Below, piece by piece: positions 54,442 to 64,000 of a DNA stretch of 64,000 nt (positions are counted from its first letter, which is position 1; each line of letters opens with the position of its first letter). This stretch comes from Achatina immaculata. Its lineage: Eukaryota; Mollusca; Gastropoda; Stylommatophora; Achatinidae. Where the stretch lies: contig CM019713.1 of NCBI GenBank assembly GCA_009760885.1, forward strand, positions 22,018,427 through 22,082,426, written 5' to 3'. Below the pieces are notes generated by a model. The model had not been told where the DNA came from. It worked only from the letters and a program-made list of their open reading frames with translations, and made no database searches. A program made the position numbers and the translations under genes.

Positions 54442-55235
54442 CTTAATTACATCTTACATCATTCCCATGCTGTTAAACGTCACATAGGGCTTGCATAGTT
54501 GTTTGCCAAGTTTTCCTGTTTTCAGTGAGTCTTTCAACTTCATCAAGGGATGTTATGCCCACTAAACTGGCACAAACTTAACAATGACCTCTTTAGAGTT
54601 TCACATGGTCGACCTCTTTTTCTTTGGCCTGTTGTGCTCCACTTGATAGCTTGTTTTGGTACTCTCTGATCATTTCTTCTCAGCACATGGCCTTCATATG
54701 TCCATCTTCTTTTTCTGATCACCCATGAGACAGGTTGTTGTTTGCACATCTGTCTTATCTCTGCATTGTTCTTGAATTTGTTCCACTTTATACCAAGTAT
54801 TTTCATTAGGCATTTATTTTCAAAAGAGTCTAATTTCTTGTCTATTTCTTTAGTTGATTTCAAGCTTTCACATTCACAAATGAGGGTGGATATCACATTT
54901 GAATTAAATAATTTTAACTTGGTTTTTGTGACTATAACTTTTGAATTTCATAAGTTCTCAAGATTTTTGCAATTCTAATTCTAACTTCCTTCCTGGTGTC
55001 ATCATCCTGGTCTATGTAACTGTCAAGGTATGCAAATTGGTCTACTTCATCAACAACTGTTCCTTCTATGTATATTTTTCCTTCTTGATTAATGAGAAAT
55101 TTCATAATTTTTGTTTTGTCTTTGTTAATTTCAAGACCTATTTTGCTAGCCAAGGAAGACAGGGAATCTGTTTTTTCCTGCATCAATTTTACATCGTCAC
55201 TGATAAGAGTTATGTCATCTGCAAAATCGATATCT
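54442..55235 (-). mobile_element. Family A non-LTR element, 5'-truncated
   Basis: Minus strand from the ADDITLISDDVK region (55200) through the thumb (54932-55186) and C-terminus (54543-54896) to a GATGTAAT-type tail. A 13-bp repeat TCAACACTATGTT at 54429-54441 and 55236-55248. Several frame breaks. Confidence 0.92.
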
Positions 55236-55542
55236 TCAACACTATGTTAGGAAATGAAAATAAAATCAAAAGTAAAAGACCAGATCAGTGTGGCAACTTT
55301 GATTTCAATCCATGTTGAAGTATCTGCTAGCTTTCAATTTTTTTTTATGGCAATTAGAAAATGTAAAGATGGAAATGGAAAGGATGAAGATCAACATATT
55401 AGGAATGAATGAAGTTAGATGGACAGGTGCAGGGAAGATAAACTCAGATAAATATACAATAATATATTCAGGAAGTGAGAAACATGAATGAGGAGTAGGA
55501 ATTATATTTGATGAACAAACGGCAAGGACAATTGTAGGATAT

Positions 55543-56253
55543 TTGAACATCTCGGACCGAGTCCTGCTAGCCCAACTGAAGGGACAACCAATAAACATAA
55601 ATATTATACAAGTGTACGCTCCAACATCTGAAAGCTCTGAAGAAGATGTACAGCTATTTTATAATGACATAGAGACAGCACTAAAACACACAAAGTCACA
55701 TGAAGTTACCATAGTCATGGGAGATTTTAATGCCAAAGTTGGTAAAGGAAGAACTTCAGACATCGTTGGTGACTATGGACTGGGGGAGAGGAATGACAGA
55801 GGTTATAAATTAATTGAATGGGCAAGAATACACAGCATGGTTGTAGGAAACACCTGGTTTAAACAACATCCTCGAAGACTGGCAACGTGGTGCAGCCCAG
55901 ACAAAAAGACTTTTAACCAAATAGACTACATATTAATCAACAAACTATTCCGCAATGCATTACTGACAACAAAAACCATGCCAGGAGCTGACTGCAATAG
56001 TGACCATGATCCACTCTGTGGAAAAGTTAGAATAAAACTAAAGAAAGCAGGCAGAAAAGTGTTAAACATCGAACTGAATACAGAACTTCTTAAAAATGAC
56101 CAAGAACTGAGAGAACAATACAAAGTTATTATAACAAATAGATACAATGCAATAGCAAAGATAAATAGTATAGATGAACAATGGGAAATGTTAAGAGATT
56201 CTATCCACCAAACTGTTAAGGAGATAATACCATCAAAAAAAAGAAGCCCCTAA
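55543..56253 (+). pseudogene. Family B APE-type endonuclease
   Basis: 236 residues. IIQVYAPTSESSEEDVQLFY (21-40), MGDFNAKVG (59-67), TFNQIDYILI (123-132) and CNSDHDPLCG (151-160) are the endonuclease motifs, including the terminal SDH. The part upstream (55385-55542, with EVRW) is in frame but separated by a TGA. The frame ends at an A-run (56237). Confidence 0.9.
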
Positions 56254-56263
56254 AAATAAATGG

Positions 56264-56767
56264 ATGACAGACGACATCTTAGGACTGATGGACAAGAGGA
56301 GGAGGAGTAAAAATAATGAGAAAAAATATAACAAGATAAATAAAGAAATAAGACGCAAATGCAGAGAAGCAAAAGAAGTGTGGTTAAATGAGCAGTGCAG
56401 ACAGACAGAGGACTCTCATATTAAAGACAGCAAAAACATGCACAAACGAATTAATGAACTCACAGGCAGGAAAACAAAATATACCACAGGATGCCTGAAA
56501 TCGAAAGAAGGTAAAATGTTAATGGGAAAAGAAGACATTGTGGACAGGTGGACAGAGTATATCAGTGAGCTATATGGAGGAGAAAGACCAGAATTAACAC
56601 CAGATACTGAAAACTGTGATGGACCACCAATACTTGAAGATGAAATCATAGATGCCATCAAACACATGAAGAAAGGAAAAGCGACTGGGCCTGATAATAT
56701 AACAATAGAAGAAATAGAGGCACTAAGAGGAGACAGGAATAAAAATAATAACCAAGTTACTGAATGA
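56264..56767 (+). pseudogene. Family B inter-domain region
   Basis: 167 residues: REAKEVWLNEQCRQTED, KYTTGCLKSKEGKMLMGKED, IVDRWTEYISELYGGERPEL, then KKGKATGPDNITIEEIEAL, the K-x-G-x-D block preceding RT. A frameshift follows at about 56725. Confidence 0.88.
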
Positions 56768-56912
56768 CATTTACAACAGTGGTTGTATTCCCAGTGACCA
56801 GATTAAATCCACGTTTATAGCACTACCAAAGAAACCAGGTGCAAAGGAATGTGACGACCACCGGACTATCAGCCTCTCATGTCACATAACGAAGCTACTT
56901 CTGAGAATAATT

Positions 56913-57596
56913 ATGAGAAGAACAAGGAAAAAGATAAAAATGGAAATAGCAGATGAACAGTTTGGATTTGTTGAAGGAAAGGGAACACACAATGCCATTT
57001 ATGCATTACGAACACTAACAGAAAGAGCTTTAGAAGTACAGAAAGATCTCTACTTATGCTTCATTGATTACACCAAGGCATTTGACAAGGTGAAACATAA
57101 TGAAATTATTAAAATGCTTGAAGACATCAATATAGACGGCAAAGACCTGAGGATTGTAAAACATCTATACTGGCAGCAAGAAGCAGCAGTTCGAGTTGAA
57201 AATAGAATTGGAAAATATCAGCCTATAAAACAAGGGGTGCGACAAGGATGTGTACTATCTCCAGACCTTTTTTCTCTGTATAGCGAGAATATTCTAAGAA
57301 CAATCATCACAGAACCAGGCATAAAAATTGGAGGATACAATATTAACAACCTTCGGTATGCTGACGACACAGTACTGATAGCTGAGAACCAACAAGACCT
57401 GCAAAATCTCTTGGATAAAGTGGCCAAAGAAAGTGAACAGAAAGGCCTTACTTTGAACATCAAAAAGACAGAGACTATGGTTATATCTAAGAAACAGAAT
57501 CCACCAGCATGCAGTATAAAATTAAACGGAACTATTCTAAAGCAGGTGCAGAAATTCAAATACCTTGGAGCAGTAATAACTTCAGATGGGAAATCT
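56913..57596 (+). pseudogene. Family B reverse transcriptase
   Basis: [19 protein letters not shown] (15-33), [16 protein letters not shown] (47-62), [20 protein letters not shown] (106-125) and an intact catalytic YADD (149-152). After [13 protein letters not shown] the frame is cut at 57595 by the family C insertion and resumes at 58580 (GKCRTEIKN). Confidence 0.92.
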
Positions 57597-58573
57597 CTCT
57601 CTCTCTCTGAACCTTAAGTGCCCAGGGCACATGGGGCTTCTGCAAGGGTTTTCCACAAATGCCTGTCTTTCGCCTTTTTTTCTGCTCTTGCCCAGGTGAG
57701 CCCTCTATTGCTCAACATCCTTTCTGTTGTTCTTCTCCATGTCTCTTTTGGTCTACCCTTACTTCTGCTCCCCTGTGGTGTCCATCTTAGTGCTATTTTT
57801 GGTAGTGAGTTGTCAGTCATTCGGAGCACATGTCCCAACCATCGCCAGCGTCTTTCCTCAATAATTGTTGTCAGTGGTTTCATCTGCATTTCTGCCAATA
57901 AGATGTTATTTCTTATGGTGTTTGGCCAAAATATTTTTTAATTCTATGTAAACATTTAGTCTGGAAAGAATTCAACTTGTTTTCTATGGTTTTGGTGATT
58001 TTCCAGCATTCACTTCCATACAGTAGTACACTTAGAACATTACTCTTAAATATCCTGATTTTCATATTTATGCTTAGTTTATTTGATTTCCATATATTCT
58101 GTAGCATTGCAAAAGCCTGGTTTGCTCTAGTAAGTCTGCTGTTGATGTCCTCTGTGCTGTCTCCATTTTCTACTACTCTGCTGCCAAGGTATACAAATTC
58201 GTTGACCTCCTCCACTAACTTGTTATCTACTCTGAGTACATTTCTGTTGTTCACATTTTGCTTCATTAACTTTGTCTTTCCTACGTTGATCTTTAGTCCT
58301 ATGTTGTTTGCATTCTGGGTTAACTTGTTTATTTTATCTTGCATATCTTTGTGACTGCTTGATAATAGACAAATGTCGTCCGCAAAGTCAAGGTCCTCCA
58401 GCACTGTGTTAAGGGTCCATTGTAATCCCCTGCGTTTGTCTGATGTTGCCTCCTTCATTAACCAGTCTACTGCCAAGATAAATAATGTTGGTGATAGTAC
58501 ACATCCCTGCTTCACTCCTGTTTGTACCCTAAAGCTGCTGGAGGTATGTTCTCCACAGATAACTTTGCACTGA
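57595..58573 (-). mobile_element. Family C non-LTR element nested in family B
   Basis: The minus strand starts in RT (QCKVICGEHT), passes GVKQGCVLSPTLF and FADDICLLSS to the C-terminus, and ends in an (AG)n tail at 57595-57608. A perfect 12-bp duplication of host element sequence, CAGATGGGAAAT, lies at 57583-57594 and 58574-58585. A single frameshift at about 57940 separates frames 57913-58617 and 57614-57898. Confidence 0.95.
57614..57898 (-). pseudogene. Family C C-terminal fragment
   Basis: 94 residues, MKPLTTIIEERRWRWLGHVL, RWTPQGSRSKGRPKETWRRT, ending LAEAPCALGT. One frameshift from the RT ORF. Confidence 0.9.
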
Positions 58574-58580
58574 CAGATGG
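57913..58580 (-). pseudogene. Family C RT and post-RT ORF with intact FADD
   Basis: Includes VQTGVKQGCVLSPTLFILAV, LEDLDFADDICLLSSSHKDM (catalytic box intact, unlike the copy at 49460), VNEFVYLGSRVVENGDSTED and LLYGSECWKITKTIENKLNS. The first residues of the longer open frame come from family B sequence. Confidence 0.9.
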
Positions 58581-58782
58581 GAAATGCAGAACAGAAATTA
58601 AGAACAGAATAAGCCAAGCAAAGACTGCATTTCAGAGAATGAGAAACATATTGACCAACACATCCTTATCAATGAATGTTAGAAAATGAGTACTAAAATG
58701 CTATATTGAACCTATCTTGTTATATGGAAGTGAATCATGGACAATAGGCAAGTCTGCACAAAAATCATTGGAAGCAGCTTAA

Positions 58783-59121
58783 ATGTGGTTTATTAGAAGA
58801 ATGTTGCGAATCCCCTGGACAGCAAAAATAACTAATGAAGAATGTATGAGAAGAGACGGAGAGACAAAAAACCTTGTCAAAAAGATAAGAGAGAGACAAT
58901 GTACTTTCATAGGACATGCAATGAGAAGAGGGGGCATTGAAAATATTATAACAACAGGAAAAATAGAAGGAAGAAGATCAAGAGGAAGACCAAGAGAAAT
59001 GATACTGGACAGTCTGACGGGATGGTGTGAGAGGAGATCACCAACTGAGCTGATGGCCTGCATGAAGGATTGGGTACTCTGGAGAAGCATAATAGCCAAC
59101 GGCAGTCGGCATGGCACATGA
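58783..59121 (+). pseudogene. Family B C-terminal ORF
   Basis: 112 residues: [57 protein letters not shown], ending GSRHGT. The upstream part (58586-58782) is in frame apart from stops at 58688 and 58781. Confidence 0.88.
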
Positions 59122-59130
59122 TGATGATGA

Positions 59131-59712
59131 TTATGCCATCAACACTGGATAAACCAGAGCAATATGTATATTTATATGATACATGATGTAAACTTTGAAC
59201 ATTTGTACTGTACAATAAATTAAGATTTAAAGTCCAAAAATTCCATAAAGTTCTTTAGATTTATATATTAGCTACCTCACAGATGAGCTGTCTCTTGGAA
59301 CATGCTATATTTTGGTTTAAAAAAAAAAAAAAAGATCTTTCTGTAAAAACAAACCAGAACAAAGCAAACCATGACATTTTGATCCAAATGTACATTTCAA
59401 ATGGTTCTCATGCAGATCTCAGTATACTTCATTGCTGATAGTGGTTCCTTTGGCCATGTAATGTTACAAGACAGGGCATTTATAGTTCCAGGAGAGCACA
59501 AGCATCCTTGGTCAATGGAGTTGTATAGAATTTATTTGGTTTCAGTGAGGAAGAATGCTGGCACTCCCTTGCTGGCTTGTTTTATCTCTTGCTGGCAGGT
59601 AATGTACTAAGCATCCTTCTGCAGTGACTATAAGTTGTAGAAGACTATTTCCTTCAGTTTCAAAATATTGTAAGAGTTTCACAGACATCCTCATGACACC
59701 TATCATTTATAC
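59131..59712. other. Intron sequence, no gene seen
   Basis: A-run at 59318-59333. A plus-strand 69-codon frame (59401-59610) runs over mixed sequence resembling a decayed Tc/mariner-type gene in neither strand. The intron of the minus-strand gene begins at 59712. Confidence 0.4.
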
Positions 59713-59802
59713 CTTGCTAACTGTATCATCAATCTCAGCATAGTTGGAGGTGGGTGCTACATGCTGGAGTTGAAAACGCAGTGGGTCTTCATAATCCCTT
59801 AT
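59713..59802 (-). CDS. Internal exon of the large minus-strand gene
   Basis: Minus-strand acceptor TTTATTCTTACAG, phase 0, 30 codons (IRDYEDPLRFQLQHVAPTSN, YAEIDDTVSK), donor AAG|GTATAA, phase 0, 90 bp. The sequence NYAEID could be a tyrosine phosphorylation-type site, but that is speculation. It is one of the cleanest exons in the window and agrees in phase with 62118-62310 and 53440-53559. Confidence 0.78.
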
Positions 59803-59905
59803 CTGTAAGAATAAAGATTGTGATTGCTGGATCAGATGATTGTGTGATGGATTGTCTCTCAGTAATTGTGAACTGATTTTTAATTTTTTTTGTAGCTGGC
59901 ATGCT

Positions 59906-60436
59906 GATGAAAATCTTGAAGACAGACAAACAGATTGCAGGTGAAGATCTAAAAGACAGGCATATAGACTGCAGATGAATATCTAAAAGACAGGCATAAA
60001 GATGTAGGCAAAGATCTTGAAGACAGACATATAGACTGCAGGTCAAGATTTAAAAGACAGACATACAGATGCAGGTGAAGATCTTGAAGACAGACATATA
60101 GATGTAGGTGAAGATCTTGAAGACAGACATGTAGATGAAGATCTAAAAGGCAGACATATAGATGTAGGTGAAGATCTAAAAGGCAGGCATATAGATGTAG
60201 GTGAAGATCTTGAAGACGGACATATATATGTAGGTGAAGATCTAAAAGACAGACATATATATGTAGGTGAAGATCTTGAAGACAGACATATAGACTGCCG
60301 TTGAAGATTTAAAAGGCAGACATATAGATGTAAGTGAAGATCTTGAAGACAAACATATAGATGTAGGCGAAGATCTAAAAGACAGGCATATAGATGTAGG
60401 TGAAGATCTTGAAGACATACATGTAGATGAGTGTGT
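59906..60436. repeat. 33-bp minisatellite, about 16 copies
   Basis: Consensus AGGTGAAGATCTAAAAGACA + GGCATATAGATGT, with CTTGAAGACAGACATATAG variants. It lies about 100 bp upstream (in transcript sense) of the acceptor of exon 59713-59802. On the minus strand many units contain CTGTCTTTTAGATC, which looks like a 3' splice site. Confidence 0.97.
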
Positions 60437-60704
60437 TATACAGATAACACAATGAGTTATCACCAGCCAAAACTTAACCTTACAATGATGTCATGAATGT
60501 TAAACAGTAGAATTTGGAATGGTTCCAAAGAGTAACTGAAAATTATAATACTTTATGTCCTTAGAGAGAATAAAGTAGTGACATTTTTAAAATGTCTTTG
60601 AATAGCTGCACACATTTTGGTAAAAATAAATGTAACCAAGATTGAGAAAATGTGAAATATAAAGAATTATAGATCATTCTGCTATCATTGATGATGATGA
60701 TGAT
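60437..60704. other. Spacer between two minisatellites
   Basis: AT-rich, ends in a short GATGATGATGATGG run. No feature. Confidence 0.5.
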
Positions 60705-61828
60705 GGTTTAAGCCAGGGGCACAGAAGATGCTCTAATAACAGGTTAAACCTAGGGCTCCAGAAGATGCTCTAACAAGAGGTTTAAACCTAGGGCTCAAGA
60801 AAATGCTCTAATAACAGTTTAAGCCTAAGGTTCCAGAAGATGTTCTAACAAGAGGTTTAAACCTAGGGCTCCAGAAGATTCTCTAACAACATATTTAAGC
60901 CCTCGTTCCAGAAGATGCTCTAACAAGAGGTTTAAACCTAGGGCTCAAGAAAATGCTCTAATAACAGGTTTAAGCCTAGGGCTCCAGAAGATGCTCTAAC
61001 AAAAGATTTAAGCCTAGGATTCCAGAAGATGCCCTAATAACAGGTTTAAGCCTAGGGGCCCAGAAGATGCTCTAACAACAGGTTTAAACCTAGGGGCCCA
61101 GAAGATGTTCTAACAAGAGGTCTAAGCCTAGGGCTCAAGAAAATGCTCTAATAACAGTTTAAGCCTAGGGACCCAGAAGATGCTCTAATAACAGGTTTAA
61201 GCCTAGGGACACAGAAGATGCTCTAATAACAGGTTTAAGCCTAGGGACCCAGAAGATGCTCTAATAACAGGTTTTAGCCTTGGGGCCCAGAAGATGCTCT
61301 AATAACAGGTTTAAGCCTAGGGACCCAGAAGATGCTCCAATAACAGGTTTTAGCCAGGGGTCAAGAAGATGCTCTAATAACAGGTTTAAGCCTATGGGTC
61401 AAGGAGATGCTCTAATAACAGGTTTAAGCCTATGGGTCAAGGAGATGCTCTAATAACAGGTTTAAGCCTATGGGTCAAGGAGATGCTCTAATAACAGGTT
61501 TAAGCCTATGGGTCAAGGAGATGCTCTAATAACAGGTTTAAGCCTCTGGATCAAGGAAATGCTCTAATAACAGGTTTAAGCCTATGGGTCAAAGAGATGC
61601 TCTAATAACAGGTTTAAGCCTAGGGACCCAGATGATGCTCTAATAACAGGTTTAAGCCTAGGGACCCAGATGATGCTCTAATAACAGGTTTAAGCCTATG
61701 GGTCAAGGAGATGCTCTAATAACAGGTTTAAGCCTAGGGACCCAGATGATGCTCTAATAACAGGTTTAAGCCTAGGGACCCAGATGATGCTCTAATAACA
61801 GGTTTTAGCCAGGGGTCCACAGGATGCC
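60705..61828. repeat. 38-bp minisatellite, about 29 copies
   Basis: Consensus CTCTAATAACAGGTTTAAGC + CTAGGGACCCAGAAGATG. Two sub-types (GGGACCCAGA and TGGGTCAAGGA) form blocks, the latter homogenised at 61380-61620. Confidence 0.97.
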
Positions 61829-62117
61829 ATATTTATATTATAGATTATTTTTATAGAGTTTTGTAAATAGTCTGATGTTTTGTTTTACTCCAAGATTTAT
61901 TTTCATCAAAGATTATGTTTGAATTATATTACCTAAAGTACTACATTGAAAACTTAAGCAATGCTGATTCAGTTAAGAAAACACAGAACAATTTCTGTAT
62001 CTGCAGCTCTTAAAGAGCTGAATTTTGAAAGATTATTCAGTTATGACATGATGTAGAATAAAATGAATGTACTCTTCCCTGAACATAACAAACAAATATA
62101 AAAAAAGGCAGTGCTAC

Positions 62118-62310
62118 CAGTCCTTGAATCTGTAATGATTGTGGTCTCAGCTCTCTTGGGTGATCTCTGGTTCTTTCACTTTGCCTCTGCTGTGCCTCAC
62201 GATCCACAGCACTTAGTGTACTGTGAAGACCTGATGGTTCAGACAGGCGTCTCAGATGCTCAGAATTGTATGGATTGAATCTTGGATCTGAAGCCATTTC
62301 TTCTGACAGT
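62118..62310 (-). CDS. Internal exon of the large minus-strand gene
   Basis: Minus-strand acceptor TGTAAATTGTGCAG. The first base completes an Arg codon with AG from the exon at 63233-63325; then 64 codons (LSEEMASDPRFNPYNSEHLR, RLSEPSGLHSTLSAVDREAQ, QRQSERTRDHPRELRPQSLQ, IQGL) to donor CTG|GTAGCA, phase 0. RRLSEP fits a basophilic kinase site. The region is charged and probably disordered or helical. No domain recognised. The donor is not a perfect consensus. Confidence 0.72.
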
Positions 62311-63232
62311 CTGCACAATTTACATACATTTAAGTCATTTTAAAGCAAATTCAATAAATTTTAGTTAATTTAAATATGTCTGCCTACAAAAGTATTTACT
62401 TTGTAACTCATAACTTTATCATACAAGATATAGCAACAGTGAGTAAAACAAATAATGTAGGAAAATATGCTGGTATTAATTTTCTTTTTCTTATTCTTCA
62501 GAAACTTTTTAGTGTATATTCCTTGAATGCAGAGATATCACAGCTCAAGCATTACATAGGTAAAAAAAAATTGTCCATAGTATGGCTTGATTTTTGAAAA
62601 CAGAATCAACAGTGGATACTCAATATTCAGAAACTTTAGTAGGCCTTTTCAAGTATGTTTAGATTAAGGGTTTTTCAGCCTAAAAAATGGGTACCTAGGG
62701 TTACCCTGAGAAGACAAATTCAGTGAGGGCAGGTGCTAGCATCCCTGCCTCAAATGCTGTAGTGGTCTAGAAATGTGAAGGCACTAACACTTCACCTCTT
62801 TTCCCTCTAATATAGCATACAAATGCCACAGGACATAGATTTTTTTAATGGGCATTAAAGAAGAGCCTATTTGTTTCTCTTGTGAGCCACTAGTGATAAT
62901 GGGCTCTGAGAATTTTAACTTGGCACTCTATGCTGTACATGGGTTTGTTTTGGAGAAGCACATCTTTTTTCATCAAGTACTAATTAATAACCATTTTTAT
63001 ATACATAAATTTACTGTACCAATTCTATTTACATTAACCCTTTTTGTATCATCTCTGATATGTATAATCCTATTCTGGTAATAGAGATTACAAAAGCATT
63101 GTTAACATAAATATATTTAAATTGATCTCCCCTGTCTTCACATAGAGAGCAACTCTTCATGAGTGCAAGAAGGTCTTATGCTGTAAGAGTCCAAGATATA
63201 AAATAACAGGTAGCTTGATTTTCACAACTGAC
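62311..63232. other. Intron between two exons, no other gene seen
   Basis: AT-rich with no array or transposon that I recognise. The 60-77 codon frames on the plus strand (62376-62597, 62848-63081) are hydrophobic AT-rich chance frames. Confidence 0.5.
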
Positions 63233-63325
63233 CTGAATGTAGGATTGTAACTAGCAGCAATTTCTTGCTCTCTGACTGGATGAGAAATGCCATCATCTGA
63301 GGCTTGGAAAGACTTGAATGATTGT
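63233..63325 (-). CDS. Internal exon of the large minus-strand gene (most 5' seen)
   Basis: Minus-strand acceptor TTGATTTCCTCCAG and donor TTCAG|GTCAGT are both good. The frame used (QSFKSFQASDDGISHPVREQ, EIAASYNPTF) leaves AG, which joins A of the next exon to give Arg. A second frame is also open through the 93 bp, so frame choice rests on the phase match. Upstream exons would lie beyond the right edge of the window. Confidence 0.65.
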
Positions 63326-63442
63326 CTGGAGGAAATCAATCATCAAATATTTTCTACAGTGTGAGTTTTAGTACTTTCATTTTCAGGATCACATTTATCC
63401 AGTTTGAATTTGATTTTGACTTAGATACAAAGTATAATAAGA

Positions 63443-64000
63443 CATCAGAAAAGTAGAAGGGACTGCACATCATAAAAGTAGGAGGGACTGCACATCAGAA
63501 ACACTAAGAGGGACTGCACATCAGAAACTGTAAGAGGGACTGCACATTATAAAAGTAGGAGGGACTGCACATCATAAAAGTAGGAGGGACTGCACATCAG
63601 AAACAGTGGGAGGGACTGCATATCAGAAAAGTAGGAGGGACTGCACATCATAAAAGTAGGAGGAACTGCACATCATAAAAGTAGGAGGGACTGCACATCA
63701 GAAACAGTGGGAGGGACTGCATATCAGAAAAGTAGGAGGGACTGCACATCATAAAAGTAGGAGGAACTGCACATCATAAAAGTAGGAGGGACTGCACATC
63801 AGAAAAGAAGGAGGGAATGCACATCAGAAACAGCTGGAGGGACTGCACATCAGAAATAGCGGGAGGAACTGCACATCAGAAACAGTGGGAGGGACTGCAC
63901 ATCAGAAAAGTAGGAGGGATTGCACATCAGAAACAGCGGGAGGGACTGTACATCAGAAACAGTGGGAGGAACTTGACATCAGAAACAGCAGGAGGGACTG
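63443..64000. repeat. 25-bp minisatellite, about 23 copies, continuing past the window
   Basis: Consensus GTAGGAGGGACTGCACATCA + TAAAA, with GAAACAGTGGGAGGG variants. A block of four units is duplicated (about 63577-63690 and 63688-63800). It lies just upstream (transcript sense) of exon 63233-63325. Confidence 0.97.

Larger units (their letters stand above)
55320..59125 (+). mobile_element. Longest family B element (BovB/RTE-like), interrupted by family C
   Basis: About 2.8 kb after removing the insert. It has an endonuclease (from MKINILGMNEVRWTGAG at about 55385), inter-domain region (56264-56767), RT (56913 onward) and C-terminus (58783-59121), with a (TGA)n tail at 59119. Family C sits at 57595-58573. 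Imperfect TTATGGCA/TTATGCCA repeats near 55345 and 59133 may be the old target duplication. Stops at 55487, 56253 and 58688 and a frameshift at about 56740 make it defective. Confidence 0.9.

Noticed and set aside
57218..57559. 113-codon minus-strand frame
   Set aside because: Antisense shadow of the family B reverse transcriptase with YADD on the plus strand; similar shadows at 18495-18986 and 22948-23157.

Overview
This window is animal nuclear DNA. It is AT-rich and has no operons or ribosome-binding-site architecture. It is dominated by non-LTR retrotransposons, a mariner, Penelope-like elements, tRNA-derived SINEs and about 14 different minisatellites. The mix suggests an invertebrate, plausibly a marine mollusc or other lophotrochozoan; that is an inference from element types and no host gene was identified to species level. 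Everything here was read by eye with no database search.

The host content I can support is one large gene on the minus strand that appears to run through the whole window, with its 5' side at the right and its 3' side at the left. Its clearest exons are 63233-63325, 62118-62310, 59713-59802, 53440-53559, 39866-39958, 38660-38971 (less sure), 25268-25678 (candidate), 4963-5095 and 1-200. They have AG acceptors and GT donors, and the junction phases agree (phase 2 between the first two, phase 0 for the next ones, phase 1 between the last two). The protein is polar, rich in Ser, Gln and Arg, and ends in this window in a Gln-rich coiled coil. I do not recognise the family.

The introns are packed with repeats. 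Four APE/RT non-LTR families recur: A (tail of ATATAAG-like units), B (BovB/RTE-like, tail of ATG units), C (tail of AG units) and D (tail of AATG-like units). Most copies are 5' truncated. Many keep target-site duplications of 7-13 bp, so the order of insertion can be read. D landed on the 5' edge of a B copy (24241-25033). C landed inside the longest B copy (57583-58585). Several C pieces landed inside a D copy (40272-41431). B landed inside a mariner (51044-51749). A landed in a 23-bp minisatellite (29.3-29.9 kb). A separate lineage with a zinc finger, an FMDD reverse transcriptase and a PD-(D/E)XK-like C-terminus (44.26-49.28 kb) is interrupted by an RNase H-bearing non-LTR element, which itself carries a CR1/L2-like 3' end.

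Other elements are two Penelope-like GIY-YIG copies (10.5-11.5 kb; 32.2-33.9 kb, the latter with about 480-bp inverted arms), a 5'-truncated CR1/L2-like element (7.64-9.23 kb) and three tRNA-derived SINEs (10.2, 12.2 and 17.3 kb). The minisatellites have periods of 18-46 bp, and most lie in introns close to exons. One, at 14.6-17.0 kb, shows a higher-order 620-bp duplication. All transposon reading frames are broken or truncated, so nothing here looks autonomously active.
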